Notes under the pieces: model-generated | Database searches by the model: none | What the model saw: the letters and a program-made list of their open reading frames with translations, nothing else | What the model was told of the DNA's origin: nothing | Shown here: piece after piece, positions 52,624 to 60,193 of the stretch | How positions within the stretch are numbered: position 1 is the stretch's first letter | Layout: the number at the start of each line of letters is the position of its first letter | Origin: an uncultured beta proteobacterium | GTDB lineage: Bacteria; Pseudomonadota; Gammaproteobacteria; Burkholderiales; Burkholderiaceae_C | Direction: 5' to 3' | NCBI GenBank assembly: GCA_903838565.1 | Contig: CAILZB010000051.1 | Location: 1 to 64,000, forward strand | Length of the DNA: 64,000 nt | Made by a program: the position numbers and the translations under genes

Positions 52624-53283
52624 ATGTCCATCCATCTGCCTGTGGATCTGAGCCTGGTGCACCTGCTCATCGAAATCCTGGCAACCCTGGCATTCGCCCT
52701 ATCCGGGCTTCTTGAAGCCGCGCGCAAGAAACTCGACGCGGTGGGCGTTGTGGTGGTCGCCGGGCTGGCCGCCTTTGGTGGTGGCACTCTGCGAGACATA
52801 CTGCTGGACCGAAGGCCGTTCTTCTGGATGCAACATGCTTCATGGCTCTGGGCGCTGCTGGCGCTGTGCGCCACGGCGATGCTGTTTTTGCGCGCCCGCC
52901 ATTTTGAAGTGACCGAGCGCGCCATGTTGTGGCCCGATGCCATCGGGCTCGGGCTGTTTTCAGCCTCAGGCACCCGCATTGCCCTGGAAATGGATATGCC
53001 CGCGATTGTGGCCGTCGTCATGGGCGTGATCACCGCCGTCTTCGGCGGTGTGCTCAGGGACATTGTCTGCAACGAAATACCCCGCGCTTTCCGGGACCAC
53101 AGGCCCTATGCCATCTGTGCATTTCTGGGAAGCTGGATATTGGTGGTTGCACCCTCTCTAGGGGCGTCGGATGCGGTGGCGTTGCTTGCCTCGGCGGCAG
53201 CGATCACTTTGCTTCGTGGCATCGCCCTGGTCAGCGGGTATCAATTGCCCGAGTGGAACTCGGGTCACCGAAGCGACCGATAG
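52624..53283 (+). CDS. TRIC/UPF0126 family cation channel-like membrane protein
   Basis: 219 aa, about seven helices in two UPF0126 halves. Each half has the G-x-L-R-D motif: GGGTLRDILLDRRPFFW near residue 55 and GGVLRDIVCNEIPRAF near 140. Bacterial TRIC-type proteins form trimeric cation channels. It starts 5 bp after the LysR stop and may be co-transcribed with it; no functional tie is evident. Confidence 0.88.
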   Translation: MSIHLPVDLSLVHLLIEILATLAFALSGLLEAARKKLDAVGVVVVAGLAAFGGGTLRDILLDRRPFFWMQHASWLWALLALCATAMLFLRARHFEVTERAMLWPDAIGLGLFSASGTRIALEMDMPAIVAVVMGVITAVFGGVLRDIVCNEIPRAFRDHRPYAICAFLGSWILVVAPSLGASDAVALLASAAAITLLRGIALVSGYQLPEWNSGHRSDR

Positions 53284-53666
53284 AACAAGGTCCGCCTTCG
53301 GCGCAAGGCGCAGCCAGTGGCGCGGCAGCTCAGGTGTTTCCCCTTTGCAACTCAGGTATCGCCCTGATGTCCTTGGATGCGGCTCGACCCTACAGTGGAG
53401 CTCATGGTGGTGGCCCAAGAAATTCGCTCGTCCCCGTTCGCGTCTCGCGCCGCGGCCGCGGATGCGGGCGATCTCGATCTTGCTCCGCGCATTCAGCCAA
53501 ACTTTCTTGCTCGCGCCAGCCCGTTTTCGGACCTGCTGCTGGAGTTTTCCGACTTGTCAGAGGTGCTCGGCACAAAAGACCTCGACGCTTGCGAAGCTTT
53601 GAGGCGGGTTGGCGGCAGAAGGGTGCATGGTGGTTTCAGCGGCCGGTGCCGAAGGGGGGGCTCTGC
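53284..53666. other. Promoter/leader region of the corrinoid signalling operon
   Basis: 383 bp without a firmly supported gene. It holds the conserved CTCAGGT element (53329-53409) and a possible leader ORF (53404-53682). I looked for a B12 riboswitch because the first gene binds a corrinoid, but saw no B12 box (GCCACTG and CAGGAGACC type segments are absent). AAGGGGGG before the ATG at 53667 is the ribosome binding site of the first gene. Confidence 0.6.
53329..53409 (+). promoter_or_regulatory. Conserved tandem CTCAGGT promoter element, copy 2
   Basis: CTCAGGTGTTT, ten variable bases, ACTCAGGTAT, a 31-base gap, then TACAGTGG and CTCATGGTG. The box spacing (22 bp), gap and downstream block match the element at 48692-48772 exactly in length: 11 of 11, 10 of 10 and 16 of 20 positions agree in the three blocks. 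Transcription would start near 53404, leaving a leader of about 260 bases before the corrinoid gene. Confidence 0.6.
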
Positions 53667-53682
53667 ATGGAAGATTTCATAA
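53404..53682 (+). CDS. Possible leaderless ORF in front of the corrinoid gene
   Basis: 92 codons starting MVVAQEIRSSPFASRAAAAD. Its ATG lies 7 bases after a -10-like TACAGT in the conserved element, with no ribosome binding site, and its stop falls 16 bp past the start of the corrinoid gene. No homology is recognised. The body is moderately plausible as protein (PFSDLLLEFSDLSEVLG), but the last third is Arg/Gly-rich and shadow-like. Treated as a possible leader. Confidence 0.3.
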   Translation: MVVAQEIRSSPFASRAAAADAGDLDLAPRIQPNFLARASPFSDLLLEFSDLSEVLGTKDLDACEALRRVGGRRVHGGFSGRCRRGGSAWKIS

Positions 53683-54299
53683 CGCCGTTTCGCAACGCGC
53701 TGGAGTCACTTGACCGGGCCCAGGCAGACGCACTGTTCCAGCGGGTACTGCAGCAATACAGTCCGATCGAGGCCGTGGAAAAAGTGGTCGTGCCCGCGCT
53801 GGAGCAAATCGGCACGGCCTGGCACGAGGGCAGCGTCGCCCTGTCGCAGGTCTATATGAGCGGGCGCCTGTGCGAATCGCTGGTTGACGGGGTCCTGCCC
53901 CCCAGCGATCCGGACCGAAAGCACCAGCCACGCTCGGCCATCGTGGTCTTGAGCGACTACCACGATCTGGGCAAGCGGATTGTGTACTCCGTGATGCGCG
54001 CCAGCGGGTTCGAGATTTTTGACTATGGTCGCCTGGATGTGGATGCGCTGGTGCAGCGTGTTGTGTCTGACCGCCTGCGCGTGCTGTTGATTTCCGTGCT
54101 GATACTGCCGTCAGCGCTCAAGGTGCGTGAGGTCTGCGCACAGCTCAAAGCCGCAGGCTCGGACGTGAAGGTGGTGGTGGGTGGCGCGCCGTTTCTGTTT
54201 GACGACATGTTGTGGCGTGAAGTGGGCGCCGACGCCATGGGCAGGAGCGCATCCGACGCCGTGGCCATCGTTGCGCGCCTGATGGGAGCGATGCAATGA
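53667..54299 (+). CDS. Corrinoid (B12-binding) protein, MtaC/MtbC-like
   Basis: 210 aa from ATG 53667. An N-terminal helical cap (B12-binding_2 type, about residues 1-85, with VEKVVVPALEQIGTAWHEGSVALSQVYMSGR) precedes a B12-binding Rossmann domain. The lower-ligand motif D-x-H-x-x-G is present as DYHDLG near residue 97, followed by SVLIL and VVVGGAPFLFDD, so histidine-on cobalamin binding is expected. Such proteins carry methyl groups between two methyltransferases. The stop overlaps the start of the UroD-type gene (ATGA). Confidence 0.9.
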   Translation: MEDFITPFRNALESLDRAQADALFQRVLQQYSPIEAVEKVVVPALEQIGTAWHEGSVALSQVYMSGRLCESLVDGVLPPSDPDRKHQPRSAIVVLSDYHDLGKRIVYSVMRASGFEIFDYGRLDVDALVQRVVSDRLRVLLISVLILPSALKVREVCAQLKAAGSDVKVVVGGAPFLFDDMLWREVGADAMGRSASDAVAIVARLMGAMQ

Positions 54300-55360
54300 A
54301 GCTCTGCACCATGAACAGCATGCAGCGCACGCTCACCGCCCTGGGACGCAAGGAGCCGGATCAGGTGCCCCTGTTCCTGCTGACCACGCTGCACGGCGCC
54401 AGGGAATTGAATCTCTCCATTGAAGACTATTTCTCCAGCGCCGACCATGTGATCGAAGGGCAGATGCGGCTGCTGAGGAAATACCGCAGCGACTGTCTGT
54501 ATCCCTTCTTCCATGCCTCCCTGGAAACCGAGGCCTGGGGCGGAACGACGCTGTTTTTGCCGGACGGCCCGCCACTGTGCGGCGCCCCGGTGATCCAGCG
54601 GCCCCAAGACATTGACGGTCTGCAGGCGCCGCCTATTGCGTCTTGCGCTCCGTTGGCCAAAGTGCTCACCACCATTCGTGCATTGAAGCAGCAGGTGGGG
54701 GACACGGTGCCGATTGTGGGTGTGGCGATATCGCCGTTTTCATTGCCGGTGATGCAGATGGGCTTTCATGCCTACCTGGAGTTGATGCACGAACAAGCTG
54801 AGCGCTTTGAACGGCTGATGAAGGTCAACGAGGCGTTCACTGTGGCCTGGGCCAATGCCCAACTCGAAGCCGGGGCCACCGCCATCTGCTATTTCGATCC
54901 GGTGGCGTCCACGACCATCGTTCCGCGCGCGCTGTACCAGCGCACCGGCATGCTTGTGGCGCAGCGCACGATTGCGCAAATCAAGGGCCCGACCGCCACG
55001 CACCTGGCATCCGGCCGTGGACTGGGCATCCTGGATGACATCGTCTCCACCGGCACGGCTGTCATTGGCGTCAGCGCCCAGGAGGACCTGGCGCAGTGGA
55101 AGCAGGCCGCTGCGGGACGAATCAATCTGCTGGGCAATCTGAATGGCATCGAGATGCGGCGCTGGACCCCGCAGCAGGCCGAAGCCGAGGTGAAGGCCGC
55201 CATCGCCAAGGCAGCGCGCGGCGGCGGCTTCATCCTGGCCGACAACCACGGTGAGATTCCCTGGCAGGTGAGCGAGCAGGTGCTGCTGGCCATCGGGGAC
55301 GCGGTGCAACGCTGGGGGCGCTATCCATTGGCTTGGGTCGGGGAGCACGCATGCCATTGA
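54296..55360 (+). CDS. Uroporphyrinogen-decarboxylase-family methyltransferase (MtaA-like) with altered zinc site
   Basis: 354 aa, start overlapping the corrinoid gene. The fold is that of MtaA/UroD: QMRLLRKYRSDCLYPFF and EAWGG near residue 65-80, and GATAICYFDPVAS near 200. In MtaA a zinc ion is held by H-x-C near 240 and a Cys near 319. Here the first site reads HLAS (near 235), and the second reads NHGEIPW (near 317). The His is kept but both cysteines are gone, so thiol activation as in MtaA is doubtful and a sensing role is possible. Overlaps the next gene by 10 bp. Confidence 0.88.
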   Translation: MKLCTMNSMQRTLTALGRKEPDQVPLFLLTTLHGARELNLSIEDYFSSADHVIEGQMRLLRKYRSDCLYPFFHASLETEAWGGTTLFLPDGPPLCGAPVIQRPQDIDGLQAPPIASCAPLAKVLTTIRALKQQVGDTVPIVGVAISPFSLPVMQMGFHAYLELMHEQAERFERLMKVNEAFTVAWANAQLEAGATAICYFDPVASTTIVPRALYQRTGMLVAQRTIAQIKGPTATHLASGRGLGILDDIVSTGTAVIGVSAQEDLAQWKQAAAGRINLLGNLNGIEMRRWTPQQAEAEVKAAIAKAARGGGFILADNHGEIPWQVSEQVLLAIGDAVQRWGRYPLAWVGEHACH

Positions 55361-57129
55361 CCCCCGTCGACGAGGCATCCCGGGCCAAGCTGTGCATCAT
55401 GAGCTGCAGCCACTTTCACGCCGAAATCCAGGCCTGTGTGGCGGCGCAGGCCTGGCCCGATGTGGTGTGTGCCGCACTGCCCGCACGCTGCGGCAGGCCG
55501 CCCCTGAGCTGGGCCGAGATTGGCGCCGCAGTGCCGCCAGATTGCACCCAACTGATGCTGCTGGGCCGCGCCTGCCATGCCGGATTGGGGCAACCTCCGC
55601 CGAAATTTCTGCCTGCCCAGGTGCTGACGCAGGAGCAGTGCTTCCACTTGGTTGCGGGCCCCACGCAGGTCGCGCAGGCGATCGAAGGCGGCAGTTACCT
55701 GATGTCCCCGGGTTGGCTGGGCGACTGGCGGGAGCAGATTGAAAAGATGGGCTTTCCTTTGCCATTGGCGGGCGAGTTCTTCCGTGAATTCGCCCAAGAG
55801 CTGGTATTGCTGGACACCGGGTTGAATCCGGACAGCCGCCAGCAACTGCAGGAAATGGGCGCTGCGCTGGACCTTCCCCGCAGAACCATGGTGGTCGGCC
55901 TGGACCACATGCGTTTGTTTCTGGGCAATCTGGTGCTGGAGTGGCGGCTGGAATTGGCCCGGCAAAGCGCCCAGGAGCGTCAACGCCAGAATGCCAAATC
56001 CCTGGCAGACCATGTCACGGCGCTGGACCTGATGGGACAGCTCACACGCCAAGGCCGCGAATCGGAGGTGCTGTCGGGCATGGAAGATCTGTTTCGCATG
56101 CTGTTCGCGCCGACCGTCTATCACTACCTGCCCGCGGCCGATGCAGGCGGCGCGGACTTGCCTGCGGACGTGCGGGAACTGCTGCACTCACTGAACCAGG
56201 CCTACGCCTGGACGCCAGCGCGCAGCGGCTTTGTGCTGCGCCTGTTGCGCAACGAGCAATGCCTGGGCTTTGTTTACGTGGATGGATTCCAGTTTCCCCA
56301 GTTCAAGGAGCAGTACCTGAATCTGGCGCTGGCCATGATCGACGTGTGCAACCTGTCGATAGAGAGTGCCCGCACGCGCAAGCGTCTGATCGAGGCGGAA
56401 AAAATGGCGTCCCTGGGAGTCATGGTTGCGGGCATAGCGCACGAGATCAACACGCCCGTGGGCGTGGGTGTGCTGGCCGTCTCCACCTTGCAACACCAGA
56501 CCCAGGAACTGGCGGCGAGCTTCGCCGAGCGGCGCATGACGCAGTCCGATCTGCGCGGCTATCTGGGGGCCTCCAGCGCCAGCGCCGACCTCATTGCGTC
56601 CAGTCTGGAGCGGGTGGGCAAGCTGATTGCGTCATTCCGCAGGGTGTCCGTGAGCGGCCATCGGCAGAGCCTGCAAACCATTGTCCTGGCTGACTGCCTG
56701 CGCGAGACCGTGGCCAGCTTTGGCGGGCGCCTGCCCAAGGGACAGTTTCAGGTGCACGTGGACTGCCCCGAATCCATCGTCGTGCAGGGCTACCCGGGGG
56801 ACCTGGAAAGCGTGTTCACCAACCTGATCGCCAATTCTCTGCAACACGGATTCAGTGGCCGCACGCAGGGCAGCATCCAGATTGCGGTGCAACAGCAGGC
56901 AGGCCATGTGAGCATGGTGTACGGCGACGACGGCAACGGACTGTCGGCTGAGGCCAGCCAACGGATCTTTGATCCGTTCTTCACCACGGATATGCAAAGC
57001 GGCATGGGTCTGGGCATGCATCTGGTCTACAACCTGATCACTCAGCGCATGGGTGGCCGCATCAGCGTGGATCCGCATGTGCTCTCGGGTGTTCGCTTTT
57101 TGATGGAGGTTCCGACACAGGCTGTCTGA
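55351..57129 (+). CDS. DUF1638 domain-histidine kinase fusion
   Basis: 592 aa from ATG 55351, with GGGAG upstream. Residues about 12-180 match DUF1638: IMSCSHFHAEIQACV, LLGRACHAGLGQ, QCFHLV and YLMSPGWLGDW in order. DUF1638 proteins usually occur as separate genes in corrinoid methyltransferase clusters. After a helical stretch and a GAF-like part come the H box AGIAHEINTPVGVGV near residue 363 and an HATPase_c with NLIANSLQHG, DDGNGL and GMGLGMHLV. No membrane helix: a cytoplasmic kinase. Likely partner is the REC-containing protein 8 bp downstream. Confidence 0.88.
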   Translation: MPLTPVDEASRAKLCIMSCSHFHAEIQACVAAQAWPDVVCAALPARCGRPPLSWAEIGAAVPPDCTQLMLLGRACHAGLGQPPPKFLPAQVLTQEQCFHLVAGPTQVAQAIEGGSYLMSPGWLGDWREQIEKMGFPLPLAGEFFREFAQELVLLDTGLNPDSRQQLQEMGAALDLPRRTMVVGLDHMRLFLGNLVLEWRLELARQSAQERQRQNAKSLADHVTALDLMGQLTRQGRESEVLSGMEDLFRMLFAPTVYHYLPAADAGGADLPADVRELLHSLNQAYAWTPARSGFVLRLLRNEQCLGFVYVDGFQFPQFKEQYLNLALAMIDVCNLSIESARTRKRLIEAEKMASLGVMVAGIAHEINTPVGVGVLAVSTLQHQTQELAASFAERRMTQSDLRGYLGASSASADLIASSLERVGKLIASFRRVSVSGHRQSLQTIVLADCLRETVASFGGRLPKGQFQVHVDCPESIVVQGYPGDLESVFTNLIANSLQHGFSGRTQGSIQIAVQQQAGHVSMVYGDDGNGLSAEASQRIFDPFFTTDMQSGMGLGMHLVYNLITQRMGGRISVDPHVLSGVRFLMEVPTQAV

Positions 57130-57137
57130 AGACATTC

Positions 57138-60104
57138 ATGACCCAAACCGATGCTTTTTCCGACCTCTTTGCCCCCGAGGTGCCAGACGTTTCACATGCC
57201 GTGAACGAAGCCCGGGATGTCTGGAAGATATTGCTGGTGGACGACGACGAGGACATCCATACCGTGCTGCATATGGCGTTGCACAATATGCAGGTGGAGA
57301 AGCGCGCGCTGCAGCTATTGGATGCACGCTCGGGCCTGGAAGCGCGGACCCTGATGGAAAACCACCCGGACATCGCCCTGGTGCTGCTGGACGTGGTGAT
57401 GGAGACGGAACTGGAGGGACTGCATTTTGTGCGCCATGTGCGCAATGAACTGGGTAACCGCACGGTGCAGATTGTGCTGGTGACCGGACAGCCAGGCTAT
57501 GCGCCCGAGCGCGACGTGGTGGCGGACTATGCCATCGACGGCTATCGCCTCAAATCCGAACTGTCCGCCGACAAGATCTTTGTGTCGGTCTATGTGGCTG
57601 TGCGCACCTACAAGGCCTTGCGCGATTCCGAACACCAGCGCCAGCAACTCGAGCGCCTTTCCATCGCCCTGGGCGAGAAGGAGGAGCGCATGCGCTCGGT
57701 GGTCGAAACGGCGCCCGACGCCATCGTCCAATTCGACGCGGCGGGACTGATCGTGGGATGGAACGAGGGCGCGCGGCGCCTGTTTGGCCATGCACTGAAC
57801 GAGATATTGGGCCAGTCCCTGACGCGGTTGATGCCAGCAAAATTCCATGCGACACATGCGCAGAACATGAGCACGCTGGGCGTTGCTGCGGACCCCAGCC
57901 TGCTGGGGCAGGTGATGGAGATGCCCGGGCTGCGCGCCGACGGTGAGGAATTCCCGACCGAAGTGGTGCTGGGGTCCTGGCGCAGTGCGTCGGGGCCGCA
58001 CTTCAGCGCTGTCATCCGCGACGTGTCGGAACGCCGGCGCTCCGAGGCGGGGCTGCGACTCGCTGCCAGCGTGTACGCCAACAGCTATGAGGGCATCATC
58101 ATTGCCGACGCCAGCAAGCGCATGGTGGATGTCAACCCCGCCTTTAGCCGCATCACCGGATATTCCAGGGAAGAAGTGCTGGGACGCTTTCCTCAATTGC
58201 TGTCCTCAGGTCGGCACGACGCGGCGTTTTACAGTGCCATGTGGACGTCCATCGCGGAGCACGATTTCTGGCAGGGTGAAATCACCAACCGGCGCCGTGA
58301 CGGCACGCTGTACGCCGAAATACTGTCCATCTCCGTGATACGCGACGAAGAGGGCGCCGTGCAGCATTACATCGGCGTGTTCACGGACATCACGCTGCTC
58401 AAGGCCCATGAAGACGAGCTCTACCGCATCGCCCACTATGACCACCTGACCAATCTGCCGAACCGGCGCCTGTTCTCGGATCGCCTGCCGCAGGCGCTGG
58501 CGCGCTCCCGCCGCAGCGAAGTGTCGGTTGCTGTTTGCTATCTCGACCTCGATGGCTTCAAGGCCGTGAATGACCGCCATGGCCATGCCGTGGGGGACAA
58601 GCTGCTGATCGATTTGTCGCAGCGGCTTCAAGGAATCCTTCGCATCGATGACACCTTGGCGCGTCTGGGCGGCGACGAGTTTGTGCTGCTGTTGTCCTCG
58701 GTATCGACGCTGCAGGAATGCCAACTGGCGCTGGAGCGGGTGCTGCAAGAGATTGCCGCACCGGTGGAAATCGATGGGCGCTCAGTGTCTGTGACGGCAA
58801 GCATCGGCGTGACGGTCTATCCCGCAGACCCGGTTGACGCCGACACGCTGATGCGACACGCCGACCAGGCCATGTATCTGGCCAAGGAGCGCGGCAAGAA
58901 CTGTTTTCATTTCTTTGACCCGGTGCACGACCAACAGGTGCAGACGCAGCGCCATTACATGCAAAGGTTGCGCGAGGCACTGGACCGGGGTGAGTTTGAG
59001 ATGCACTACCAGCCCAAGGTCGATTTGCTGGATGGCACGGTGATGGGCTTTGAGGCGCTGATCCGATGGCAGCACCCGGAGGACGGCTTGTTGGCGCCGG
59101 TTGTTTTTCTGCACTACCTGGAAGGCACAGATCTTGAAATTCTCGTGGGCGAATGGGTGCTGAAGTCCGTTGTACAGCAGATTCAAACCTGGCGCGATGC
59201 CGGCATTGAGGTCACTGTCAGCGCCAACATCAGCGCCGACCATCTGCTCAGGGACGACTTCTCCGAGCGCCTGCAAGGGATTCTGGCGAATTACGCCAAG
59301 GCCGTGGCGCAAAGCCTGGAGCTGGAAATCCTCGAAACGGCGGCACTGGCCGACCTGAAGAAGGCGGTGCACACCATCACCCAATGCCGCAAACTGGGCG
59401 TGCAGTTTTCGCTGGATGACTTCGGCACCGGCTATTCCTCTTTGACGTACTTTTTGAACTTGCCGGTGCAGGTGTTGAAGATTGACCAAAGTTTTGTCAA
59501 AGTCATGCTGGACGATCCGGGTGGCCTGGGGATTGTCGAGAGCATCGTCCGACTGGCCCAGGCATTCAATCGCACCGTGATTGCCGAAGGGGTGGAGACG
59601 CTGGAGCACGGTGCCGCTTTGCTGCATTTTGGCTGCCGCTTTGCCCAGGGCTATGGCATCGCGCGCCCCATGCCGGTGGAACAGGTCAGTGCCTGGATGG
59701 CGCATTGGCGGGTCAGCGCCCCCTGGCTTGGAAGGGTCGCGCCCGCGGCCGATGAAGACCTGATGCTCAAGGTCGCAGCCCGCGGCAGCGGATTGTGGCT
59801 GGACACCATCGCCCGGCAACTGGATCAGGACGACATCGCCGTCCCGGTCAACGCGGAGCCTGACAACTGCAGCTTTTGCCGCTGGTTGCGCAGCTCCGGT
59901 CTGACGCGCTATGGTCAGTATCCGCATTACCAGGACGTCGCCGCCTCCCACGAGCTCAGCCACACGCTTGCGCTGCAGGCCCAGAAGGCCCACCGCGACG
60001 GCCGACGCGAGGAATGCCAACAGTTGCTGACGGCTTTGCTCGAGTCCAAGACCCGGCAAATGCAGGACCTTCTGCGATTACAGCAAAGCGCCAGGACAGC
60101 ATGA
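57138..60104 (+). CDS. REC-PAS-PAS-GGDEF-EAL protein with C-terminal CZB-like zinc domain
   Basis: 988 aa. Receiver domain (about residues 30-150) with LLVDDDEDIHT, phosphoacceptor in LLDVVMETE and Lys in YRLKSEL; two PAS domains (about 190-310 and 320-440); GGDEF with RLGGDEF near 510; EAL with MGFEALIRWQHP near 637 and DDFGTGYSS; and a C-terminal segment with NCSFCRW near 910 and HYQDVAASHELSH, a CZB-type zinc-binding layout. Both cyclase and phosphodiesterase sites look intact. It would be phosphorylated by the DUF1638 kinase and change c-di-GMP levels. Zinc binding is inferred from motif spacing. Confidence 0.9.
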   Translation: MTQTDAFSDLFAPEVPDVSHAVNEARDVWKILLVDDDEDIHTVLHMALHNMQVEKRALQLLDARSGLEARTLMENHPDIALVLLDVVMETELEGLHFVRHVRNELGNRTVQIVLVTGQPGYAPERDVVADYAIDGYRLKSELSADKIFVSVYVAVRTYKALRDSEHQRQQLERLSIALGEKEERMRSVVETAPDAIVQFDAAGLIVGWNEGARRLFGHALNEILGQSLTRLMPAKFHATHAQNMSTLGVAADPSLLGQVMEMPGLRADGEEFPTEVVLGSWRSASGPHFSAVIRDVSERRRSEAGLRLAASVYANSYEGIIIADASKRMVDVNPAFSRITGYSREEVLGRFPQLLSSGRHDAAFYSAMWTSIAEHDFWQGEITNRRRDGTLYAEILSISVIRDEEGAVQHYIGVFTDITLLKAHEDELYRIAHYDHLTNLPNRRLFSDRLPQALARSRRSEVSVAVCYLDLDGFKAVNDRHGHAVGDKLLIDLSQRLQGILRIDDTLARLGGDEFVLLLSSVSTLQECQLALERVLQEIAAPVEIDGRSVSVTASIGVTVYPADPVDADTLMRHADQAMYLAKERGKNCFHFFDPVHDQQVQTQRHYMQRLREALDRGEFEMHYQPKVDLLDGTVMGFEALIRWQHPEDGLLAPVVFLHYLEGTDLEILVGEWVLKSVVQQIQTWRDAGIEVTVSANISADHLLRDDFSERLQGILANYAKAVAQSLELEILETAALADLKKAVHTITQCRKLGVQFSLDDFGTGYSSLTYFLNLPVQVLKIDQSFVKVMLDDPGGLGIVESIVRLAQAFNRTVIAEGVETLEHGAALLHFGCRFAQGYGIARPMPVEQVSAWMAHWRVSAPWLGRVAPAADEDLMLKVAARGSGLWLDTIARQLDQDDIAVPVNAEPDNCSFCRWLRSSGLTRYGQYPHYQDVAASHELSHTLALQAQKAHRDGRREECQQLLTALLESKTRQMQDLLRLQQSARTA

Positions 60105-60193
60105 CAACGGGTCATTCAATGCGCTTGCGACAGCTGGAACATCCGTGTCCGCCGATGATCGTGAATAGGGTCGAAGAAAACGACACCTTGCCC

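Noticed and set aside
53284..53666. B12 riboswitch in front of the corrinoid operon
   Set aside because: No B12 box or matching secondary-structure segments could be seen; the region is better explained by the CTCAGGT element and leader.
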